Shown piece by piece: positions 39,584 to 46,953 of a stretch of 50,324 bases of DNA. Both the position numbers and the translations under genes were made by a program. The stretch covers positions 1 to 50,324 of the forward strand of contig CAMJPC010000017.1 of the NCBI GenBank assembly GCA_946407705.1, written 5' to 3'. This DNA is from an uncultured Clostridia bacterium (GTDB lineage: Bacteria > Bacillota > Clostridia > Saccharofermentanales > Saccharofermentanaceae). The notes below the pieces were generated by a model, which was not told the DNA's origin, did no database searches, and saw nothing but the letters and a program-made list of their open reading frames with translations. Each line of letters opens with the position of its first letter. Position 1 is the first letter of the stretch.

Positions 39584-41380
39584 ATGAAAATGAAGCGCTT
39601 GATGGCTGGTCTCGTTGCAGTTGCAATGACCGTCGGGATGACACCGTCTCTGGTTTTGGCAAGCGGATTCGACTATGAGCCTGAAGAGGCGGGAGTAGTT
39701 GAGACCACTGAGACAGAAGAGACCAAAAAGAAAGAAGAGAAAAAGCCTGCCAAGCACAAGGACGAAGAGTCCAAGGAGGCGAAGCCGGCTGAGACAGAAG
39801 AAAAGAAGCCCGAGGAGACAAAGGCTACTGAAGTTGAAAAGCCGGCCGAAACAGAAAAGGCAACAGAGGCATCCGAGACTAAAAAGCCTTCTGAAACAGA
39901 GAAGGAAACTGAGACTGCCGAGACGACTGAGGCTACTGAAGCTTCCAAGCCTTCTGAGACCGAAGAGCAGAAGCCTGCAGAATCCAAGGAAACAGATCCT
40001 GCTGAATCTTCAGAAGAATCCACTGAGGCAACCGAGCCTGAGGAATCCGCTGAAGGCGAGCTTTCTTCCGATCCTATCGCCAATGCCGAAAAGAACGGTA
40101 CGGCTTGGGGAAATCTGAAGTGGGATTTTAACTCATCAACCGGAGTACTCGCAATTGCAGGTAAAGGTAACATGCCCACTATATCTTCTCTCGGCGGAGC
40201 TCCTTGGTATGGCTTCAGATATAGTATAAGAAAAATCGTAATTGGCAAGGGCGTTACTTCAATTGCTGATAATGCATTTGCTTATTGCTATTATGCTACC
40301 AGCGTTTCTATACCTGCCGGAATAAGAACTATTGGAGATAATGCTTTTTATCAATGTGAAAGCCTTGTGCGTGTTGCGTTTCCATCAAGTCTCAGAACGA
40401 TAGGCGAGCATGCATTTAGTTTTTGTTCGAGTATTATCAGCATTACGCTTCCAAAGAACGTTACTTCGATTGGAGAGTATTCTTTCAACAGTTGTTTAGC
40501 TGTAAAAACCCTTAAGATTGGAACCGGATTAAAGAAAATTCCTCAGAGTGCTTTCAATGGCTTGAGTTCACTTGCAAGTATTGTGATTCCCAATAACATA
40601 ACTGAAATCGGCGATTTTGCATTTGGTGACTGCGAAAAAGCAACGAGCCTAAAGATCGGCAGCGGTGTGAAAACGATAGGTACCTCAGCGTTTTATAACT
40701 GTGAATCCCTTAAAAACGTCGTGATTCCAAACAACGTACAGACCATCGGTGATGGAGTTTTTGATTGGTGTACCGGACTTGAGAGAATAACTATTGGTTC
40801 AGGCGTAAAAACAATTGGTGAATGTGCCTTCTATAACTGCGGAAACCTTACGAATGTAATAATTTCATATGGTGTGACGAGTATTGGCTATTGTGCGTTC
40901 GAAGGTTGCTACTCGCTTGAATTCATTACGATCCCAAGTTCAGTAACCTCGCTTGCTGATGAAATATTCCGAAATTGCTCCAATCTGAAGCAGATCAACG
41001 CTCCCGGTGAGTTGTTTACCAAATTTCCCAATGCTTTCAGCGGTGCGCCGAGAACTGTAATAAAGAACAGTCTTAAGGATAACAACGCAACCGTTAGAGG
41101 CAAGACCGCGAATGTCAAGTACAAGAAGGTTAAGAAAAAGAACCAGACGGTAGCGGCTTCCAAGGTCTTCAAGATCAGTCCTAAACAGAGTGCTCAGTAC
41201 ACGAAGCTGTCCGGCAAGAGCAAGATCGTCATCAACAAGTACACCGGTGTAGTTACGGTTAAGAAGAAGCTCAAGAAGGGTACTTATAAGGTCAAGGTCA
41301 GAGTACTTCCTACAGGTAATGCCCAGTACATGGCAGCAACGACGCCGAAGGTAGTGATCATAAAGATCAAGGTCAAGTAA
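39584..41380 (+). CDS. BspA-like LRR_5 surface protein 2 (tandem duplicate)
   Basis: A 598-residue exported protein made by duplication of gene 1, with its own promoter and terminator. The signal peptide (MKMKRLMAGLVAVAMTVGMT) and the first 45 residues are nearly identical. The stalk is again Glu/Thr/Lys-rich but has different repeat numbers. The LRR array (about residues 200-490) has diverged from gene 1 (for example RTIGDNAFYQCESLVRV). The C-terminal beta domain is nearly identical at DNA level. As in gene 1, the LRR part is AT-richer than the ends. Diversified LRR with conserved ends suggests altered binding specificity. Confidence 0.9.
   Translation: MKMKRLMAGLVAVAMTVGMTPSLVLASGFDYEPEEAGVVETTETEETKKKEEKKPAKHKDEESKEAKPAETEEKKPEETKATEVEKPAETEKATEASETKKPSETEKETETAETTEATEASKPSETEEQKPAESKETDPAESSEESTEATEPEESAEGELSSDPIANAEKNGTAWGNLKWDFNSSTGVLAIAGKGNMPTISSLGGAPWYGFRYSIRKIVIGKGVTSIADNAFAYCYYATSVSIPAGIRTIGDNAFYQCESLVRVAFPSSLRTIGEHAFSFCSSIISITLPKNVTSIGEYSFNSCLAVKTLKIGTGLKKIPQSAFNGLSSLASIVIPNNITEIGDFAFGDCEKATSLKIGSGVKTIGTSAFYNCESLKNVVIPNNVQTIGDGVFDWCTGLERITIGSGVKTIGECAFYNCGNLTNVIISYGVTSIGYCAFEGCYSLEFITIPSSVTSLADEIFRNCSNLKQINAPGELFTKFPNAFSGAPRTVIKNSLKDNNATVRGKTANVKYKKVKKKNQTVAASKVFKISPKQSAQYTKLSGKSKIVINKYTGVVTVKKKLKKGTYKVKVRVLPTGNAQYMAATTPKVVIIKIKVK
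41195..41380 (+). repeat. BspA C-terminal repeat block, copy 2
   Basis: This is the second copy of the 39262-39447 block, at a distance of 1,933 bases and in the same orientation. The long identity points to recent duplication or gene conversion. Confidence 0.9.
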
Positions 41381-41404
41381 GACCGAGACTGAATGTCAAC
41401 AAAG

Positions 41405-41437
41405 ACTCCCCGTTACATTTGAAGCGGGGAGTTTTTT
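41405..41437 (+). terminator. terminator of BspA-like gene 2
   Basis: ACTCCCCG (41405-41412) pairs with CGGGGAGT (41425-41432), followed by TTTTT. It is the duplicate of the terminator at 39472. Confidence 0.88.
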
Positions 41438-41463
41438 ATGAGGTTCAGTTTACAATAAAAAAC

Positions 41464-42603
41464 TCAGGGCCTTGGAAGTCCGCAGTTTGAACAGAACTTG
41501 CCTGTAAGACCTTTGGCACCGCATGAGCAGTCCCATGTGCCGGTCCCTTCTGATAAGGGTGCCTGAGTACCGGGTATTCCAGCTCCCATGCCCATTAACA
41601 TGCCCATTCCGAGAAACCCGTTCATGGCAGTCGGATCGACTTCGGGGTTCTGAACAGGGAACTGATCCGTATCGGGCAGATCATCTGCCGCGCCTGAATC
41701 GTTGACGCAGCAGTTGATCATGTCGGTTATCTCGCGGTCGACTTCTTTGCCGCCCATTTTGCAGGCGGTCTCGCTGATCGTGCGCTTTACTCTTGGACAG
41801 CCTGATATCAGAGAGTCATCGTAATAAATGTTGATGCTTCCGTATGCCGTATAATCAGTCGGTCTCATGGATGTGTCGACCGGGATGTTTGGGTCAACGC
41901 AGGCATAGTTCCAGCCCGGGATGTTCTCCCTGTCCGAGATCTCCTGAACTTTTGAGAGGATGTCAGAGGTGGTCTCTTTGCTGCTTGATACTTCGGGAAA
42001 GTTGCCTCTTTGCTGCTTGACGGTGACAAGGACCTTGTCCTTTCCTTCAGCCTTTTCGATGGTCTGTGTGTACCATACGTTGCTGTTCATCATCATTCCG
42101 GAAGTGAAACTGCTGGTCTCGACCGCAACGACCGGGCCGTGGTTCTCCTTGATGCCGCGGCATTCTTTCAGAGTGGGATACAAGTGTTCCTCCGCGAATT
42201 TTTTGTCATCAGTCTGCGATTCGAAAAACAGTTTCCTGAAAGCGTTCAAAGCCTCATTGCCGGTCTCTTCCGGAACTTCCCTGAAGGTGATCTCCGCACT
42301 GCTGCCGTCATCAAACTTCAGCGTGAGGAAAGAGATGTGGTGCGTGTTGCCGTCGTCACAGACCTTGGGAGCGGACGGTGTCTTTCCTATCCATGAAGCG
42401 ACATCGTACTTGTCTATAAGGGCCTTGAATGCGTTGATGGTCTCTTCGGGAAGGACGCACTTTTTGACCGTTGTCTCGTGGGTATCCCTGGTCGTCACGG
42501 TAAGAACGCGTTCTTCACCGGTGAACGGAATGTCCCCCTCGATGGTGTGGTCGTAGATCTTGTTGATCATCGAAAACCTGTAGCATATCCCTGTGATCGT
42601 CAT
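41464..42603 (-). CDS. hypothetical protein with C-terminal zinc ribbon
   Basis: A 379-residue soluble protein. Residues 1-320 are an alpha/beta region without a family I recognise (HHISFLTLKFDDGSSAEITF, FTSGMMMNSNVWYTQTIEKA). A Met/Gly-rich linker (GFLGMGMLMGMGAGIPG) leads to the ribbon GTWDCSCGAKGLTGKFCSNC at the very C-terminus. The same GTWxCxCG start occurs in the ribbon of the PrsW protein at 17029. GGGAG precedes the ATG on the minus strand. It points away from the pilin gene, with both promoters in 42604-42722. Confidence 0.7.
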   Translation of the reverse strand: MTITGICYRFSMINKIYDHTIEGDIPFTGEERVLTVTTRDTHETTVKKCVLPEETINAFKALIDKYDVASWIGKTPSAPKVCDDGNTHHISFLTLKFDDGSSAEITFREVPEETGNEALNAFRKLFFESQTDDKKFAEEHLYPTLKECRGIKENHGPVVAVETSSFTSGMMMNSNVWYTQTIEKAEGKDKVLVTVKQQRGNFPEVSSSKETTSDILSKVQEISDRENIPGWNYACVDPNIPVDTSMRPTDYTAYGSINIYYDDSLISGCPRVKRTISETACKMGGKEVDREITDMINCCVNDSGAADDLPDTDQFPVQNPEVDPTAMNGFLGMGMLMGMGAGIPGTQAPLSEGTGTWDCSCGAKGLTGKFCSNCGLPRP

Positions 42604-42660
42604 GTAATGCTCCCGAAAAAGATATAATTTTCCCTAAGAGACATTATACAACAAGGGTGT

Positions 42661-42722
42661 TATAATGATATTAACCAAGGAAATGCCCTTGGTTAAAACT
42701 ATGGGTTTAAGGAACAGTCACT
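42661..42722 (+). promoter_or_regulatory. pilin promoter with a 10-bp inverted repeat
   Basis: TATAAT at 42661-42666 is the -10. TTAACCAAGG (42671-42680) and CCTTGGTTAA (42687-42696) are an exact inverted repeat around AAATGC, at or just after the expected transcript start. It could be an operator or a 5' mRNA hairpin. AAGGA (42709-42713) is the ribosome binding site. Confidence 0.6.
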
Positions 42723-43406
42723 ATGTTGAAGAGGATCAGCAAAGTTAAGCATAAGAGCAGGCAGGCTTTCACGCTTGTTGAGCTTATTGTTGTTCTTGTG
42801 GTACTGGCCATTATCGCCGCCATCATCGTTCCGGCACTTACGGGATACATAAAGAAGTCAAGGAGAGCCAAGTATATCCAGATGGCAGATGAGTACCGTG
42901 TTGCGGCACAGGCTGTCATGATGGAGTTCTACGGAACGACACAGGGTCATAACTGGCCTTCGGGCGTAAACGTTTTCTGGGACAAGAATGATGACGCGGG
43001 CAAGTGGGGCGAGAAGGTCCTGAAGCTTGTAGGCGGCGGCAGAGGCGAGGCAAATCACGAACCTTACATCCTGGTAATTGCCGTAGGCGATCCCCGCAAT
43101 GCCACGATAAGGAACGAACAGCATTATACGGTTTACTATGTGGGTTATGTTGCTTCCAAGAACTCTCCTGCAGTTTTCTACATCAACGGAGACTGGGTAT
43201 ACACTTATCCTACAAAGACCCCTAAGTATATCGACAAGAGGGGAACCAATGAGAATATCAAGAACTACATCATCCATCCGGCGGGTACTGAGATCCCGAT
43301 CCAGTATTTCGTAATCAGCAACAGGACAAAGCTCGGTGACGCCGGTTTCTGGATCAACAACGCGGATTCGCTTGAAGGACATTCGGAACCGAAGTTCAAG
43401 TGGTAA
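42723..43406 (+). CDS. type IV pilin or pseudopilin
   Basis: A 227-residue pilin-like protein. The leader is basic (MLKRISKVKHKSRQA), followed directly by FTLVELIVVLVVLAIIAAII, the class III prepilin signature. Cleavage would occur before Phe; the -1 residue is Ala rather than the usual Gly. Glu at mature position 5 is present. Residues 30-227 form the globular head with KYIQMADEYRVAAQAVMM and a Trp/Tyr-rich end. It stands alone; no other pilus assembly gene is beside it, and pilT is 32 kb away. It may be a minor or major pilin. A terminator follows. Confidence 0.88.
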   Translation: MLKRISKVKHKSRQAFTLVELIVVLVVLAIIAAIIVPALTGYIKKSRRAKYIQMADEYRVAAQAVMMEFYGTTQGHNWPSGVNVFWDKNDDAGKWGEKVLKLVGGGRGEANHEPYILVIAVGDPRNATIRNEQHYTVYYVGYVASKNSPAVFYINGDWVYTYPTKTPKYIDKRGTNENIKNYIIHPAGTEIPIQYFVISNRTKLGDAGFWINNADSLEGHSEPKFKW

Positions 43407-43410
43407 AACA

Positions 43411-43436
43411 AAAGCTGCCTCCGGGCAGCTTTTTTA
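43411..43436 (+). terminator. rho-independent terminator of the pilin gene
   Basis: AAAGCTGCC (43411-43419) pairs with GGCAGCTTT (43424-43432) around TCCG, followed by TTTT. Confidence 0.9.
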
Positions 43437-43460
43437 TTGCTGATGAATTCTTATTAACTC

Positions 43461-44714
43461 TTACGAGATCCAATTAAGACGCTTATCGAAAACGATCTTC
43501 GTATCGCCTTTTTCAATGGCGCCGATCTCATAGCAGTCGTAGGTCCTGCTTACATGCTTCATCACGGCCTTCTTATCCTTCTGCGGTGTGACGATTATGA
43601 ATCCGACTCCGCAGTTGAAGGTCTTTAGCATCTCACCGTCGCTGATGTTGCCGTTGTCCCTGATGTACTTGAAGAGGTTGTGGATCTTTATCCTGGAAAG
43701 GTCTATCTTCGCACTCAGTCCGTCAGGAATAATGCGGCAGAGATTTCCTTCGATGCCGCCGCCCGTTATGTGCGCCATCCCGTGTATGGCTTCACCAGCG
43801 AAAAGATCCTTCACCGCTTTGTAGTAGGGAGTATGGGGCTTCATTATCTGTTCAATGAATGTTAGACCGTCGATCTTATCCATCTTGATCCCGGGCTTTT
43901 TGTCCATTAGAAGACGGACGAGCGAATAGCCGTTCGTGTGAAGTCCGTTTGATGCTACAGCTAAGACTGCGTCACCTTCTTTGATCGCCGATCCGTCGAT
44001 GATCTTTGATCTTTCAACGATGCCTGCGATGCTCGAAGTGAGGACATATACACCGTGGTCCACAACGAGCGGCTGTATGGAAGTCTCGCCGCCGACGAGT
44101 GAACAATCGTTGTCGCGGCAGGCATCAGACACGCCTTTGACGAGAGTCTTTATGGTGTCCTTCTCGGCATTGCCGCAGACGATAGTATCGAGTACCGCGA
44201 GGGGCTTTGCACCCATGACGATGACATCGTTTACGAGGTGGTTGATCATGTCGTGGCAGATTGATTCGGTGTAGCCGTATTCGATCGCGAGCTTCTGCTT
44301 TGAGCCGGGTTCCTCGGCCTTTAAGACGAGAACGGGTTCTTTTATTTCAGGAAATTTAATGTCGTAGAGCGAAGCAAATGGACCGAGGCCGTTAAGCACG
44401 CGGCGGTCCTTTGTCTCAAGGCTTTTCTCCATCTCTTTCTTGATGGAATCCGTGTATGCGATGTCGACTCCGGCCTTGCTGTAGGACAGTCCGTTTTCTT
44501 CCTTTTCGCTGCCTGCAAGGATCTCATCGGCCGTGACTTCAAGGACGGTCGCGAGTTCCTTTAAGATCTCGATGTTCGGAAATGCCGTGCCGTTCTCCCA
44601 CTTGGAGACCGCCTGAAAAGATACGTTGAGCCTGCCTGCCAGCTGCTGCTGGGTAAGTCCGAGCTTCTTTCTCTTTTCGACAATGAAACGTCCCATTTTA
44701 CTGCTGTCTATCAT
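43461..44714 (-). CDS. Xre-type HTH fused to a PurM (AIR synthase)-like domain
   Basis: A 417-residue fusion. Residues 5-66 are a Cro/C1-type HTH (GRFIVEKRKKLGLTQQQLAG, then VSFQAVSKWENG). Residues 76-415 are a full PurM-like domain: YSKAGVDI, VNDVIVMGAKPL, GGETS (208-212), SNGLHTNGYS and ITGGGIEGN. In true AIR synthase the loop T-D-G-V-G-T-K holds a catalytic Asp; here it reads A133-E-E-P-G-S-K139, so the normal purine reaction is doubtful. ATG 44714 has GGAGGTG 8 bases upstream. The longer frame to 44843 is not needed. No other pur genes are near. It may be a purine- or ATP-sensing regulator, which is inferred. Confidence 0.85.
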   Translation of the reverse strand: MIDSSKMGRFIVEKRKKLGLTQQQLAGRLNVSFQAVSKWENGTAFPNIEILKELATVLEVTADEILAGSEKEENGLSYSKAGVDIAYTDSIKKEMEKSLETKDRRVLNGLGPFASLYDIKFPEIKEPVLVLKAEEPGSKQKLAIEYGYTESICHDMINHLVNDVIVMGAKPLAVLDTIVCGNAEKDTIKTLVKGVSDACRDNDCSLVGGETSIQPLVVDHGVYVLTSSIAGIVERSKIIDGSAIKEGDAVLAVASNGLHTNGYSLVRLLMDKKPGIKMDKIDGLTFIEQIMKPHTPYYKAVKDLFAGEAIHGMAHITGGGIEGNLCRIIPDGLSAKIDLSRIKIHNLFKYIRDNGNISDGEMLKTFNCGVGFIIVTPQKDKKAVMKHVSRTYDCYEIGAIEKGDTKIVFDKRLNWIS

Positions 44715-45022
44715 GGGGAGCACCTCCGTTTTTCTTAAGGATACCTTCTCGTTCGGCAGGCCGGCAATAACTGACAAATTGAGTTTATCACGCTTATTCA
44801 ACCAGTGGTTGAATTTGTGTTTCCGCACCATATGCCAAACCATGACAAAACAGGTTCAAACGCCCGGTATTTGACAGTTTCTTTACAGGTTCTTTTCTAT
44901 TCATTTAGGTTTATGGTCTTCGGGTATCTAGTGTGCTATACCCAAAACATTAAGGTCGGAAAGTCTCGTTTTCGGCGTGTTTTCATGACGGAAACCGGGA
45001 CCCGGATTCAAGGAGGGTATGC
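44715..45022. other. intergenic region between HTH-PurM and BspA-like gene 3
   Basis: No gene is supported. The ribosome binding site and probable promoter of the minus-strand HTH-PurM gene lie at 44715-44830, including the imperfect repeat TTCAACCAGTGGTTGAA (about 44798-44814), a possible operator. Rightward, AAGGAGGGTATGC (about 45010-45022) is the ribosome binding site of gene 45023. Confidence 0.45.
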
Positions 45023-46906
45023 ATGAATCGTAAGCGTTTTTTAGCAGGTTTTGTTGCGTTGACAATGACAGTCGGCATGATGCCGGCGGTCGTATCCGCA
45101 AAAGGATTCGATTACGAACCTGAGGAGACAGAGGCCGTAGAGACCACTGAGACCGAAACAAAAGAGACTGCAAAACCAACGGTTAAGGAAACAACAAAAC
45201 CGGCGGAGAAGGAGCCTGAAGAGACAAAGGCAGAAGAGCCTGCCGAGACGAAAGAAGAGAAACCTTCCGAGCCTGCTGCGACGGAGCCTGAGGAGACAAA
45301 GGCAACTGAAACGGCAGAACCTTCAGAAACTGAAAAGACGCCTGAAGAGACGGAAACGGCTGCGCCTTCCGAGACTGAGAAAAAGCCTGAAGAGACAGCT
45401 GCTTCTGAATCCGCTGAACCTTCAGAGACGGCACCTTCAGAAAGCGAACCCGCCGAATCTTCCGAGCCTGAAGCAACGGAGACGGAACCCGCGGAAGAAA
45501 AGCTTCCCGAAGATACATACACCAAAGAACCCAAGGCAGAAGTAAAGGATGAAGGCAACATCGGTTCACTGGTCTGGAAATATGACGATGCGGGCCACAC
45601 CATTGCCATCAGCGGAAAGGGTGCGATGCCCGATCTGGATGAGCCCGATGATTATCCCTGGGCCAAATACTCCGATAAGATCACCAGGGTCGCCATAGCC
45701 AAAGGCGTAACGTCCATTGGTGATTATGCGTTCAAAGACTTTGAGAAGCTCACCGGAGTATCTATCCCTGCCGGAATGGCAAAGATCGGCGACTCCGCTT
45801 TCGAGAACTGCAAAGACCTCAAGGCAGTCACCATTCCCGCAACCGTAAGATCGATCGGAAGCAGAGCTTTTAAGCGCTGCTCGAGCCTTGCCAAAATCGC
45901 GATCCCGAAGAGCGTATCTAAGATCGGCGATTATGCTTTCCAGTCATGCACTGAACTTGCCAGCCTCTCGATCGCGAGCGGCGTAAAAGCGATCGGCTCC
46001 TGTGCATTTTCGCATTGCTATACGCTGAAGAGCGTGACCATCCCGGGAACCGTATCCGTCATCAGCGCGCAGGCTTTTGAGGATTGCTACAGACTCCGCA
46101 CCGTAACGATCGGAAACGGCGTTACTTCCATCGAGTGCGAGGCTTTCTACTGCTGCACCTGCCTTGACAAAGTCACCATTCCGGGCAGCGTAATCGCCAT
46201 CGGTGCATCAGCTTTCGCAAAGTGTACATACCTCGACATCGTATCGATCGGATACGGCGTAAAGACGATCGCAGACAACGCATTCAGCGAAGTCGAATAC
46301 CTTACGGCCATCGTGATCCCGGGCAGCGTTGAAACGATCGGCGAAAAAGCTTTCATGAACTGCAACCAGCTCAGATACATCACCATCGGTTACGGTGTTA
46401 AGGCGATCGGCGAAAAGGCTTTCTCCGCATGCTACAGAGTTGAGAACCTGATCATTCCCGACAGTGTTGAGACCGTCGGTGACAATGCTTTCAGCAACTG
46501 CGGCAATCTTAACGCCGTCAGCCTCACCAAGGCGCTTCACGACCAGATGAGCACGAATGTTTTCTCGGGATGCACAGACCTCCACACGTTTACTTATCTG
46601 ATCGATAATCCCTTCACCGTAAAAGGCAAGACGGCAACTCTCAAGGCTAAGACATTGAAGAAGAGAGCATTGTCAGTCGCAGCAGGAAAAGTGCTTGCCA
46701 TCACTCCGGTCGGAACGGGCCTTGATTGCGTCAAGGTTTCAGGCAACAAGAACATCACGGTCAACAAGACGACCGGAGCCGTCACCGTAAAGAAAAAGAC
46801 CAAGAAAGGCACATATGCCGTAAAGATCAAGATCATGTCAACCGGGAATGCACAGTACAAGGCATCCGACTGGCAGGTGGTAACTTTCAGGATCAAGGTC
46901 AAGTAA
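45023..46906 (+). CDS. BspA-like LRR_5 surface protein 3
   Basis: A 627-residue exported protein with the same plan as the pair at 37606: signal peptide (MNRKRFLAGFVALTMTVGMM), Glu/Thr/Pro-rich stalk to about residue 165 (TEPEETKATETAEPSETEK-like repeats), LRR_5 array (about 190-510; for example LTGVSIPAGMAKIGDSAFEN), and a C-terminal Big-like beta domain. The LRR section has host-like GC content, unlike the tandem pair, and the promoter and leader are different. It is 3.6 kb from the pair and not part of the recent duplication. The next gene begins 47 bases on, without a terminator between. Confidence 0.9.
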   Translation: MNRKRFLAGFVALTMTVGMMPAVVSAKGFDYEPEETEAVETTETETKETAKPTVKETTKPAEKEPEETKAEEPAETKEEKPSEPAATEPEETKATETAEPSETEKTPEETETAAPSETEKKPEETAASESAEPSETAPSESEPAESSEPEATETEPAEEKLPEDTYTKEPKAEVKDEGNIGSLVWKYDDAGHTIAISGKGAMPDLDEPDDYPWAKYSDKITRVAIAKGVTSIGDYAFKDFEKLTGVSIPAGMAKIGDSAFENCKDLKAVTIPATVRSIGSRAFKRCSSLAKIAIPKSVSKIGDYAFQSCTELASLSIASGVKAIGSCAFSHCYTLKSVTIPGTVSVISAQAFEDCYRLRTVTIGNGVTSIECEAFYCCTCLDKVTIPGSVIAIGASAFAKCTYLDIVSIGYGVKTIADNAFSEVEYLTAIVIPGSVETIGEKAFMNCNQLRYITIGYGVKAIGEKAFSACYRVENLIIPDSVETVGDNAFSNCGNLNAVSLTKALHDQMSTNVFSGCTDLHTFTYLIDNPFTVKGKTATLKAKTLKKRALSVAAGKVLAITPVGTGLDCVKVSGNKNITVNKTTGAVTVKKKTKKGTYAVKIKIMSTGNAQYKASDWQVVTFRIKVK

Positions 46907-46953
46907 TCCCCGGATTATGACGGGCATCTGTTAATGATTACGGGAGGTTTCAA

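Noticed and set aside
43461..44714. Ordinary purM of the purine pathway
   Set aside because: The HTH fusion, the changed catalytic loop and the lack of other pur genes argue against calling it plain purM.
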